64,000 bases of DNA, from positions 186,001-250,000 of the forward strand of contig NZ_JACOPP010000002.1 of the NCBI RefSeq assembly GCF_014287895.1, written 5' to 3'. Below the pieces are notes generated by a model that did not search any database, was not told where the DNA came from, and was given only the letters and a program-made list of their open reading frames with translations. The DNA comes from Lawsonibacter hominis. Lineage in GTDB: Bacteria > Bacillota > Clostridia > Oscillospirales > Oscillospiraceae. The position numbers and the translations under genes were made by a program. Below are positions 16,810 to 24,463 of this stretch, piece by piece; within the stretch, counting starts at the first letter, position 1; each line of letters opens with the position of its first letter.

Positions 16810-18366
16810 CTACAGATGCGCCAGGATGCGCTGGGTGAAACGAGTGGCCTGGGCATTGGAGGGCAGAACGATGGCGCCCGCGTTGGCCAGCTTCATCCGG
16901 GAGCCGGACAGGCTCTGGGGGTCTGCTTCCGTACCGCAGACCGAGGCCACTACCGCCAGATAACGCCCCTCCTGGGCCGCCAGCGCCTTGGCGCTGCGGA
17001 TGGCCTCAGACAAATCCTGCGCCGGGTCCTCATGAGAGCCGTAACCGATGACGCAGTCCACCAGTACCACCGCCGCCGCCGGGTCCGCCGCCTCCGTGAC
17101 CACGCGTTCCGCCCGCAGGGAGGGATCGATCATGGGGTGCGGCCGTCCCACGGTAAACGCATCGTCCCCGAAGTCCAGGAAGGTGTGCTCCCGGCTTTCG
17201 CCGCCGCGGGCGTCCGCCAGCCGGTCCTCCGGCTTCAGCGGGATATTGGAGTAAATATGGCCCAGCGAGGCGATCATCAGCTTCATCGCCTCATCACAGA
17301 GCGTACCGCCGGTGTAAAGGCCCCGGACATACTTCTGGCCCGGCGCCATTTTGGCCGCCTCGGCCGCCGCCAGCTCTTCCGCTTTCAGCTGGCCCATGGC
17401 AAAGCCGGTGAAGTCTTCCGGCGTCTCGTCCCGGGCCAGCGCGGCGGCTTTGTGGGCCGCGTCTTCCAGGGAGACGGCGGCGTACAGGCCCCGTCTTTCG
17501 ATCTCCGAGGCTTCGCCGCCGATAAAGCATACCACGGTGGGCTTGCCGCCCGCCGCCGCCTGATCCAGGATCTTTGCGGCGATCTCCGGCGCGGGGGGCT
17601 TGGAGACCAGCGTGATCACCTTTGTCTTCGGATCGTGGATCAGCGCATCCAGTCCAAGCCTCATCATGATGCCGCCGATTTCCTGCTTCAGGTCCCGCCC
17701 GCCGGTGCCCAGCAGCTGCGAAATGCCGCAGCCCAGCTGATCGATGATGCAGGAGACCTCCTGCGCGCCGGTACCCGAAGCGCACACCATACCGATGTCG
17801 CCGCTCTTTACCACATTGGCGAAGGCAAGGGGCGTGTTGTTGACGATGGCGGTACCGCAGTCGGGACCCATGACCAGCAGCTCCCGGGATGCGGCAAACT
17901 CCTTGAGGTCCTTTTCCTCTTCCATGGTCACGTTGTCGGAGAAGAGCATCACGTTGATCTCGTGCTCCAGGCAGCTGCGCGCCACCTCGTAGGCGTACTT
18001 GCCGGGCACCGAGATGACCGCCATGTTCAGCCCGCTCTCCAGCTTGAGCGCACCCTCCAGGGTGGGCGGAAAGTAATCCGTCTTGCGTTTGTCGGCCTTT
18101 TTGTTGAGCAGCTCATCCACCTTTGCCACTACGGCGCTGAAAGCGTCTTCGCTCTCACAGCTGGCCGCCACGAAAAAGTCGTTGGCGGTGACCGCGTCGA
18201 AGCCCTCCCCCGCCAGGCCGATATTTGCCGCGATCTCGCGGTTCAGATCCGTCCCCATGCCCACCAGCGCCTCGGTGACGCCGGGCAGCTTTTTCACATC
18301 CTTGGAGATGATCATCAGGGTGACGGAATCGTAATACGCGTTTTTCCGTACCTCTAGCTTAATCAA
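16810..18366 (-). CDS. fdrA: FdrA-family protein (AllF-like; acyl-CoA ligase fold)
   Basis: FdrA resembles succinyl-CoA ligase alpha and beta subunits and is the large component of the oxamic transcarbamylase of E. coli. The 518-residue product closely follows that pattern: SVTLMIISKDVKKLPGV near residue 12, VMLFSDNVTMEEE near 140, LLVMGPDCGTAIVNNTPLAF near 160, and FTVGRPHPMIDPSLRAE near 405. The start is a TTG at 18364-18366, seven bases after GGAGGG, which gives the family N-terminus LIKLEVRKNAYYDS; no better ATG exists. It overlaps the DUF2877 gene by 8 bases, supporting co-production. Confidence 0.9.
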   Translation of the reverse strand: MIKLEVRKNAYYDSVTLMIISKDVKKLPGVTEALVGMGTDLNREIAANIGLAGEGFDAVTANDFFVAASCESEDAFSAVVAKVDELLNKKADKRKTDYFPPTLEGALKLESGLNMAVISVPGKYAYEVARSCLEHEINVMLFSDNVTMEEEKDLKEFAASRELLVMGPDCGTAIVNNTPLAFANVVKSGDIGMVCASGTGAQEVSCIIDQLGCGISQLLGTGGRDLKQEIGGIMMRLGLDALIHDPKTKVITLVSKPPAPEIAAKILDQAAAGGKPTVVCFIGGEASEIERRGLYAAVSLEDAAHKAAALARDETPEDFTGFAMGQLKAEELAAAEAAKMAPGQKYVRGLYTGGTLCDEAMKLMIASLGHIYSNIPLKPEDRLADARGGESREHTFLDFGDDAFTVGRPHPMIDPSLRAERVVTEAADPAAAVVLVDCVIGYGSHEDPAQDLSEAIRSAKALAAQEGRYLAVVASVCGTEADPQSLSGSRMKLANAGAIVLPSNAQATRFTQRILAHL

Positions 18367-19216
18367 TGCGTATCCCTCCAATGGCACAGGCATCCAGGAC
18401 GCCAAAATAGACTCCGGTGAGGAAATCATAGCCGGAACTGCTGCCGAAGCTGGCCACCCGCAGCAGCCAGGTATGCAGCGCCCGGCGCTCACCGCCCCGG
18501 CGCAGGCAGCCGATCAGGCCGAGCGCGTCCTCCGAAAAATGCCCCTCCCCCGCCCGCAGGAGCAGGGCTGCGCTGATATCGTTGGTGCCCCGGGCCGCAG
18601 CGGCAGCGATTGCCTCCGCCATACCGGCCCACGCGCCTCCAGACGGCAGCAGCGCCAGATAGCCGCAGATCAGATCGTCCGATGAGGGGGTCAGCCCCGG
18701 CCCGCACCCCGCCATCCGGCGGGCCGCCCGGGCGGCGGTCTCGGTCTCCCCCGCCCGCACCGCCCGGCGCAGCGTCTCCAACCGGGGCGCCAGCAACCCG
18801 GCATAGAGGCCGTCGCTCCGCCCCAGGGCCAGCCGGGCCAGGCCTTCCTCCGGCGCCGCCGCCAAAAACTGCCGGACCATCCGTGCTCCCTCCGCGCCAG
18901 GCGCCGGCCCGGGCGTCAGATGCAGGTCCACCGCGCGGCTGGCTCCGAAGGACACCGCAACCGCCCCATCCACGGCGATCCCCCTGGAGCCGAGCGACAG
19001 CACGCCCGGCTCCAGGACCGTGTAATCCATCTCCTCTTCCAATCGGACCGCATAGGGCTGCAGGCATTTGCGCGGCGAAAGCAGGGTGACCAGGCCCAGC
19101 GGGGTATCCAGGTTGGCCGCCTCCCGAAAACGAGAGTGGAGCCGCGCAGGAAAGCACTGTCCCTCCAGGGCTGTCCGCAGCGCCGCACAGATCCGCTCTG
19201 CCTGTACTGTAGTCAC
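18359..19216 (-). CDS. DUF2877 protein, YlbF/AllH-like subunit
   Basis: DUF2877 proteins are the third partner of FdrA and DUF1116 (E. coli YlbF/AllH). The 285-residue product contains the conserved AGCGPGLTPSSDDLICGYLA block near residue 170 and GTNDISAALLLRAGEGHF near 213. It begins with a GTG at 19214-19216, four bases after the DUF35 stop in the context TGAGGACGTG, so translation may be coupled, not started from a well-spaced ribosome site. Its 3' end overlaps fdrA. Confidence 0.82.
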   Translation of the reverse strand: MTTVQAERICAALRTALEGQCFPARLHSRFREAANLDTPLGLVTLLSPRKCLQPYAVRLEEEMDYTVLEPGVLSLGSRGIAVDGAVAVSFGASRAVDLHLTPGPAPGAEGARMVRQFLAAAPEEGLARLALGRSDGLYAGLLAPRLETLRRAVRAGETETAARAARRMAGCGPGLTPSSDDLICGYLALLPSGGAWAGMAEAIAAAAARGTNDISAALLLRAGEGHFSEDALGLIGCLRRGGERRALHTWLLRVASFGSSSGYDFLTGVYFGVLDACAIGGIRID

Positions 19217-19220
19217 GTCC

Positions 19221-19565
19221 TCAGGGTTTCTGGAAGATAAAGCCGTAATAGTCCTTCCCGACGCCCTCCTTGACGACCCCCACGGTGGAAATCAGGTCCA
19301 TGCCGATCTCCGGACGCTCGTCAAAGCCGAGCTGACCGGTGGCGGTGACGCCGTTGTCGAACTGCACGATGCCGAAATTGAGCCATGCCTTCATGTACCC
19401 CTCCGGCAGGTTGAACACCCGGGTCCAGGTCAATAGCTTACAGTGGCCCTCCAAAGGCTCCTGCGTGAAGGAGCGGCCGTCGCATTCGGGATTCTGGCAC
19501 ACGGCATAGCGCGGATGATGCAGCTTGCCGCACTTGTCGCACCGATACGCATACATTTCTTGCAT
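19221..19565 (-). CDS. DUF35/OB-fold acyl-CoA-associated protein with zinc ribbon
   Basis: DUF35 proteins are obligate partners of thiolase-fold enzymes, including SCP2-type thiolases and the steroid aldolase Ltp2. The 114-residue product has an N-terminal zinc ribbon (YRCDKCGKLHHPRYAVCQNPEC, Cys near residues 8, 11, 22 and 27) and a C-terminal OB-fold. The latter has the family phrase TWTRVFNLPEGY near residue 50 and DERPEIGMDLIS near 86. The start ATG at 19563-19565 follows AGGAGGGG. It lies 14 bases downstream of the thiolase-like gene, so the two proteins almost certainly form a complex. Confidence 0.87.
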   Translation of the reverse strand: MQEMYAYRCDKCGKLHHPRYAVCQNPECDGRSFTQEPLEGHCKLLTWTRVFNLPEGYMKAWLNFGIVQFDNGVTATGQLGFDERPEIGMDLISTVGVVKEGVGKDYYGFIFQKP

Positions 19566-19579
19566 TCCGGTCCCCTCCT

Positions 19580-20776
19580 TTACTTCGTTGTGACGATGGT
19601 GGCGACGACGTTGTTGCCGAAGCCGCCGAAGTTGACCGCAAGGCCGGTCCTGGCGCCCTCGACCTGGCGTCCCTCGGCCTCGCCCCGGACCTGACGGACC
19701 AGCTCCACCACCTGGGACACGCCGGTGGCGCCCAGCGGATGGCCCTTGGCCTTCAGGCCGCCGGAGGTATTGATCGGGATCCTCCCGCCGATCTCGGTCT
19801 CGCCCCGGCGGACCGCCAGGTGGGCCTCGCCCTTGGGAAACAGTCCGCACTCCTCGCTCTCGGCCAGTTCCAGGATGAGGAAGGCGTCGTGCAGCTCCGC
19901 GCAGTCGATGTCCTCGGGTCCCATCCCCGCCATCTGATAGGCGCGCTCGGCGGCGGTGCGCACCGCCAGCAGCTCGGTGGGATCGGCGCGGTCTGCCACA
20001 TAGTGGGTGTCGGTGGCGGAGGCGATGCCGGCGATGCGGGCAAAGGTCTTATGACCGAAGCCCAGCTCCTCCTGCTTATCCTTGGCCACCAGCAGCACGG
20101 CGGCGGCGCCGTCGGAGACGGGGCACATATCGAACTGGCGCAGGGGATCGGCCACCATGGGGCTGGTGGCGTCTACGTACCGGGGGTCGCTGATGCGCTC
20201 CAGCTTTACCTTGCGCTGGATATGGGCGCAGGGGTTATGGGTGGCGTTGTCGTGATTTTTCACCGAGATGCGGGCGAGATCCTCGCTGGTCTCGCCGTAC
20301 TTCTCAAAGCGCAGGCGGGTGAACATGCCTGCGAAGGAGGGCAGGGTCAGCCCGTAGGGGTACTCGCCCGTGGGGTGGAGCATGGTGGCCACGAAATCGG
20401 TGGCCTCCCAGCCGGATACCACCCGCATCTGCTCGCCGCCGACCACCAGCACGCAGTCGCACACGCCGGAGGCGATGGCCATATACCCCAGCTTGATGGC
20501 AGAGGCCCCCGAGGCCGGACCGTTCTCAATGCACTCGGCCATGGCGGGCCGGATATTCAGGGTGTCCACCAGGGCGGAGGCCGAGCCGCTGATCCGGTTG
20601 AGCATCCCGGCGCCCATGGAGGCCACGAATACCTGGTCGATCACGTTGTCCTTGCCGGTCTTGGCGCCGGCATCGTCCATGGCCTGGAGGGCGGCCTGAG
20701 TGATCAGCTCCAGAAACGTGCCCTCCCACTTGCCGAATTTTGTGTGGCCTACGCCGACGATTCCTACCTGCCGCAT
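19580..20776 (-). CDS. Thiolase-superfamily protein lacking the nucleophilic cysteine
   Basis: The 398-residue protein has the SCP2/lipid-transfer-type thiolase fold, starting MRQVGIVGVGHTKFGKWEG. Active-site histidines are present at His296 (LHDAF) and His346 (GHPLGATG). The position of the acylated cysteine (usual motif CASG) reads GPASG with Pro87, and the second cysteine site is NFGGFG. It should therefore not work as a classical thiolase. It may be a retro-aldolase or other C-C lyase, as in the Ltp2-ChsH2(DUF35) pair, with the next gene as partner. The ATG at 20774-20776 was chosen because an upstream in-frame ATG coincides with the ribosome-binding site. Confidence 0.85.
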   Translation of the reverse strand: MRQVGIVGVGHTKFGKWEGTFLELITQAALQAMDDAGAKTGKDNVIDQVFVASMGAGMLNRISGSASALVDTLNIRPAMAECIENGPASGASAIKLGYMAIASGVCDCVLVVGGEQMRVVSGWEATDFVATMLHPTGEYPYGLTLPSFAGMFTRLRFEKYGETSEDLARISVKNHDNATHNPCAHIQRKVKLERISDPRYVDATSPMVADPLRQFDMCPVSDGAAAVLLVAKDKQEELGFGHKTFARIAGIASATDTHYVADRADPTELLAVRTAAERAYQMAGMGPEDIDCAELHDAFLILELAESEECGLFPKGEAHLAVRRGETEIGGRIPINTSGGLKAKGHPLGATGVSQVVELVRQVRGEAEGRQVEGARTGLAVNFGGFGNNVVATIVTTK

Positions 20777-20806
20777 AACAGGCACCATCCTTTCACATCG
20801 CGTCGG

Positions 20807-21466
20807 TCAAACGCTGATTTTCGCAGGCTTACGCAGAATCTTATTGGCCTCGATCACATCCTCGAAGGCGGGCCGGATACCGGTGCACTTGGCGCCCTTG
20901 TGCTTCTCCCACAGCTGTTTGGTCAGCACATAGGTGGGCACGCCGCCCAGTTCATGGGGGCACTCGGGACGGGACTCCAGTTCATACTCGATCATCCAGC
21001 GCTTGAAGCCGTTGGGGCTCTCCGCCACGATCCAGACCTCGTCCTGATCCATCACGTCCAGGTGATACTCCATCTTGGCCGCGAACAGGTGCGCGCCGAC
21101 CCGGGCTCCCCGCTTCAGCGTGATGGTGTGGTAGCTCATGCCGATCTTGTCGTTGACCAGGCGCCCGTTGACGATGCCGGCGATCTCGCCGTCCACCGCG
21201 CCTACGAACACATACTCATCCTGCACCCGGTAGCGCAGCATGCCCAGCAGCTCCGCATAGATGCGGGAGGCGACGATGTCATAAAAATCCTTGGGCTGTT
21301 TCATCAGCGGCTCAATGGTCTCCATCAGCAGAGGGATCTCATCCCAGGTGGCCTCCCGCACCAGCATGTCTTCTCCGCTGGTCAGAGGGATCACCTTTGC
21401 CTCATAAGGTTTGAGCCCGATCGTGGGGGGACGCAGCTGAGCTTCCATTTTGTCGATGATCGCCAT
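20807..21466 (-). CDS. Uncharacterised GNAT-like protein, first gene of the catabolic cluster
   Basis: The 219-residue product is not a family I can name with certainty. The segment VREATWDEIPLLMETIEPLM followed by YVFVGAVDGEIAGIVNGRL and LKRGARVGAHLFAAKMEYHL has the look of a GNAT fold, with an R-x-x-x-x-G-A motif like the acyl-CoA pyrophosphate loop. The C-terminal 60 residues form a different region. The ATG at 21464-21466 follows AAAGGAGG. As the promoter-proximal gene of the cluster it may act on the same acyl intermediates as the thiolase-like enzyme, but there is no direct evidence. Confidence 0.6.
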   Translation of the reverse strand: MAIIDKMEAQLRPPTIGLKPYEAKVIPLTSGEDMLVREATWDEIPLLMETIEPLMKQPKDFYDIVASRIYAELLGMLRYRVQDEYVFVGAVDGEIAGIVNGRLVNDKIGMSYHTITLKRGARVGAHLFAAKMEYHLDVMDQDEVWIVAESPNGFKRWMIEYELESRPECPHELGGVPTYVLTKQLWEKHKGAKCTGIRPAFEDVIEANKILRKPAKISV

Positions 21467-21493
21467 GCTTATTCCTCCTTTTATTTATTCGAT

Positions 21494-21521
21494 GTGACAT
21501 TGCCGCATTCTTTGCTATAAT
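21494..21521 (+). promoter_or_regulatory. Probable promoter of the pucR-type regulator
   Basis: A plus-strand GTGACA (-35, 21494-21499) and perfect TATAAT (-10, 21516-21521) are 16 bases apart, giving a leader of about 140 bases before the regulator. A second TATAAT lies at 21639-21644 without a convincing -35. Confidence 0.55.
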
Positions 21522-21547
21522 CCGCGGATCTCTTGTCTACATTACAC

Positions 21548-21553
21548 ATTATA
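21548..21553 (-). promoter_or_regulatory. Possible -10 element of the catabolic cluster
   Basis: A minus-strand TATAAT lies about 80 bases upstream of the first cluster gene. No good -35 is present at the normal spacing, which would fit a promoter that needs an activator such as PucR bound upstream (see the dyad at 21586-21615). Confidence 0.4.
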
Positions 21554-21585
21554 TCTTTTGGCCTTCTTATTTTATATGTTGACTA

Positions 21586-21615
21586 TCGACAAACATTCTT
21601 ATATACTATTGTCGA
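21586..21615. promoter_or_regulatory. Inverted repeat, candidate operator for the PucR-type regulator
   Basis: TCGACAA (21586-21592) and TTGTCGA (21609-21615) form a perfect 7-bp dyad with 16 bases between the arms, in the 204-base divergent region. The centre-to-centre distance of about 23 bases would place both arms on nearly the same face of the helix, and the arms lie upstream of the likely cluster -10. Confidence 0.5.
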
Positions 21616-21670
21616 GATGATTTTCCCATTAAATGTAATATAATGTTAATTATCAACAGGAGGTGTCCTA

Positions 21671-23287
21671 ATGGAACGCAGCAGTATTTCGCTTTCTTAT
21701 TACCCCTGCCTTTCCGAACTGCTCACGCTGCCCGTTTTTCGGGGCAGCCGCCTGCTGGGCTGTCAAACCGGGCTGGAGCGGGTCGTGACCGGCGTCAACC
21801 TGAGCGACACGCCGGAATACTACAAGTGGCTCTGTGCCGGAGAGCTGATGGTCACCACCTGCTACTCCATTCATGACGATCCCGCCGCCCTGGCCCAGTT
21901 TATCCCTACCCTGGCCGCCGGCGGGATGTCCGGCCTCTGCGTCAAGCCCGGGCAGTATCTGGGCCAGGTGCCCCAGACGATGGTGAATCAGGCCGAGATG
22001 CTGGGCCTGCCTCTGGTGGCTCTGCCGGAGGACGTGCGCTTCTCCGATATCACCAAGGCGGTTTCCGACGAACTGCTTCGCCGGCAGACCGCTCTGCTCC
22101 ACAGCACCATCACCGTCAATGAAATGCTCACCCGCACCATCGTCGAGGGGGCGGGACTGGAGGAAATCGCCCGGATGGTCACAGATTTGACGGGCTGCAG
22201 CGTACTCATCCTGGACTGCATCAACGACCGGCGCGCCCTTTCTCTTACGGAGGCCGACGCAGTCCGGTTCGCCGGGCTGGCCTGGGACGCCCAATCCAGC
22301 GCCATTATTGCCGGAGCGCGGATGTATGTGCTGGAGGTGGGCGGACACTCCTTCGGATTTTTGTACATATACGACATGGAGCATCCCATCGAGGAGCAAA
22401 ATGCGGATATCCTCTCCCGTGTGCTCCAGACCATCCCGCTGGAGATCGCCCGGGAGCGTACTGTGCGGGAGAGCGGCGATCAGTTGTTCGACGACTTCAT
22501 CCTCCACCTTCTCTCGGACCGTATTACCAACGAAGCCCGCGAGTTGACCCGCGCCAAAAGCTATGGCATGGATCTTGCGGAAAATCATCTGATCGTCCGT
22601 GCCCGCCTGACGGAATCGCAGGGCGCCGGAAATCCGTACGCCGGCGTGTTCCAGCGCACCCTGCTGGCGAATGAGGTCCACTCCACGCTGACCAACCTGG
22701 GCTTGTCCGTCCGCCGGGTACGCAGCGGAGAGGAACACCTGCTCATCCTCAGCAGCCCGCTGGACGATCACGGCTTTTCCGCTCTGGCAAGCCGCTTTCC
22801 GCCCCTCGTGGAGCAGATGAACCGAGGATACGACGCGCTGAACATCACCGCCGGATGCGGACGCCCCCATACCGGCGTGGCCGGGCTGATTCAGAGCGAC
22901 CAGGAAGCGCGCGTGGCGCTCCGGGCTTCTGCCGCCAAGGGCGGGGGCCTCACCTGCCTCGATGATCTTGGATTGCTGCGGCTGATCTATGCCAGCGACC
23001 CGGATCAGGAGGTGCATGATTACATCCAGGAGACGCTGGGCAGGCTGCTGAGCGCCGGCCCGCCCCGCAGTACGGAACTGATGAACACACTGGAGAGCTA
23101 CTTCCGGAACTTCGGCAATCTGCGCCGCATGTCGGAAGAGCTTTACACCCATTACAACACCGTGGTCTACCGGCTTAAGAGCATCCAGGAGATCACCGGG
23201 CTGGACCTGCACGTGCCCAGCGACCGCTTCCGTCTGGAGCTGACCCTCTATCTCTACGAAAACGGCTGGTATCATCAGACAACGTGA
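21671..23287 (+). CDS. PucR-family transcriptional regulator
   Basis: PucR proteins control purine and related nitrogen catabolism, for example in Bacillus. The 538-residue product has an N-terminal PucR ligand domain (about residues 10-130, beginning LSELLTLPVFRGSRLLGCQT) and a central GGDEF-like/uncharacterised region. A C-terminal PucR helix-turn-helix follows near residues 475-525 (LMNTLESYFRNFGNLRRMSE, then HYNTVVYRLKSIQEITG). The ATG is six bases after AGGAGGTG. It is divergent from the 12-gene cluster and is the only plus-strand gene nearby, so it is the obvious regulator of the cluster. Confidence 0.92.
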   Translation: MERSSISLSYYPCLSELLTLPVFRGSRLLGCQTGLERVVTGVNLSDTPEYYKWLCAGELMVTTCYSIHDDPAALAQFIPTLAAGGMSGLCVKPGQYLGQVPQTMVNQAEMLGLPLVALPEDVRFSDITKAVSDELLRRQTALLHSTITVNEMLTRTIVEGAGLEEIARMVTDLTGCSVLILDCINDRRALSLTEADAVRFAGLAWDAQSSAIIAGARMYVLEVGGHSFGFLYIYDMEHPIEEQNADILSRVLQTIPLEIARERTVRESGDQLFDDFILHLLSDRITNEARELTRAKSYGMDLAENHLIVRARLTESQGAGNPYAGVFQRTLLANEVHSTLTNLGLSVRRVRSGEEHLLILSSPLDDHGFSALASRFPPLVEQMNRGYDALNITAGCGRPHTGVAGLIQSDQEARVALRASAAKGGGLTCLDDLGLLRLIYASDPDQEVHDYIQETLGRLLSAGPPRSTELMNTLESYFRNFGNLRRMSEELYTHYNTVVYRLKSIQEITGLDLHVPSDRFRLELTLYLYENGWYHQTT

Positions 23288-23296
23288 AAAAGATCG

Positions 23297-23344
23297 TAAG
23301 AGAGGCCCGGGAGACCCTAAGCGGGGTCTCCCGGGCCTCTCTTA
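23297..23344. terminator. Bidirectional terminator between the pucR-type gene and the cysteine desulfurase-like gene
   Basis: A perfect 21-bp stem (23297-23317 with 23324-23344, 6-base loop) sits between the convergent genes and includes the stop codon of the minus-strand gene. It has no long T tract on either side, but the strength and position fit a shared terminator. Confidence 0.7.
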
Positions 23345-24463
23345 CGCGCCCCTGCGCAGCGCGGCGACCTCGCGGACGAACTGGTCTACCTCTCTGCGGG
23401 TGCTGAAGCTGGAAAAGCTGGCCCGAATGGTCCCGGTTTCAAAGGTCCCGGCCGACTGGTGGGCCAGCGGGGCGCAGTGCAGCCCGGCGCGGACCGCCAC
23501 GCCGCGGGCGCCCAGGGCGTCCCCTACCGCCTCACAGTCCATTCCGTCCAGCTGAAAGGAGAGCACGCCCGCCTGCCGGACCCTGTCGGCGGCGGTATAC
23601 ACCATCACGCCCGGTATCTCCGACAGCCCGCGGGCGGCCAGGCAGGTCATGGCCCGTTCGTGTGCCAGAATGCTCCCGGTCCCCCGCTCCTTCACATAGC
23701 GCAGGCCCTCCAGCAGCCCGGCCACGCCGGGAATATTATGAGTGCCGGCCTCCAGACGGTCCGGCAGAAAATCCGGCATCTCCTGGCAGGCGGAAGCGCT
23801 GCCGGTCCCGCCCTCCAGCAGGGGCCGCGTCTGGGCGGCGCACAGGAGCAGCCCGGTTCCCTGAGGCCCGTAGAGTCCCTTATGCCCGGGCATGGCGATG
23901 AAGGCCGCACCCAGTTCCGCAAGGGACACCGGCAGGCAGCCTGCGGATTGAGATGCGTCCAGAATCAAGGGAATCCCCCCTGCCCGGCACAGAGCCGCCA
24001 TACGCTCCACCGGCAGGATATAACCAAAAACGTTGGAGACATGGTTGCAGATCACACAGGATACGCCCTTGAGCTGGCTGCGGAAGGACTCCATCAATTT
24101 CCCCGGCTCGAACAGCGGGCCGGACGCCACGCGTATGTCTGCTCCCAGTGCATGCAGCGGCCGGGTGACGGCATTGTGCTCATAACCGGAGATAAGCACG
24201 GTATCGCCCGGCTTGACCAGGGATTTGATGGCAATATTGAGGGCGTGGGTCGCATTGAAGGTGAAGACCACCTGCTCCGGTCCCTCTACCTGAAAAAGCT
24301 CCGCAGCGGCCTGCCGGCAGGCGAAGGCCGTGTCCGCCGCCAGCATGGCGGGCGCGTGTCCGCCCCGGCCCGGCGTGGCCATATGGCACATGGCATAAGA
24401 AGCCGCCCGCGGCACCGCGGGCGGCTTTTGCAGCGTGGTCGCGGCATTGTCCAGATAGATCAT
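23342..24463 (-). CDS. Cysteine desulfurase-like class V aminotransferase
   Basis: The enzyme should mobilise sulfur (or selenium) from cysteine (or selenocysteine) using PLP. The 373-residue product starts MIYLDNAATTLQKP. It has the PLP-binding lysine in MPGHKGLYGP (Lys195) and a candidate sulfur-accepting cysteine in RAGLHCAPLAHQ (Cys330), the pattern of the EF2568-like subgroup. It overlaps the DUF3343 gene by 4 bases; this pairing has been linked to selenium use in prokaryotes. It could supply sulfur or selenium to the nearby molybdenum hydroxylase. Confidence 0.85.
   Translation of the reverse strand: MIYLDNAATTLQKPPAVPRAASYAMCHMATPGRGGHAPAMLAADTAFACRQAAAELFQVEGPEQVVFTFNATHALNIAIKSLVKPGDTVLISGYEHNAVTRPLHALGADIRVASGPLFEPGKLMESFRSQLKGVSCVICNHVSNVFGYILPVERMAALCRAGGIPLILDASQSAGCLPVSLAELGAAFIAMPGHKGLYGPQGTGLLLCAAQTRPLLEGGTGSASACQEMPDFLPDRLEAGTHNIPGVAGLLEGLRYVKERGTGSILAHERAMTCLAARGLSEIPGVMVYTAADRVRQAGVLSFQLDGMDCEAVGDALGARGVAVRAGLHCAPLAHQSAGTFETGTIRASFSSFSTRREVDQFVREVAALRRGA

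Noticed and set aside
13855..18357. A 1500-codon open frame on the plus strand
   Set aside because: It is antisense to five well-supported genes (FAD subunit to FdrA), has no family features and a biased His/Gly/Leu composition typical of the reverse complement of GC-rich genes.
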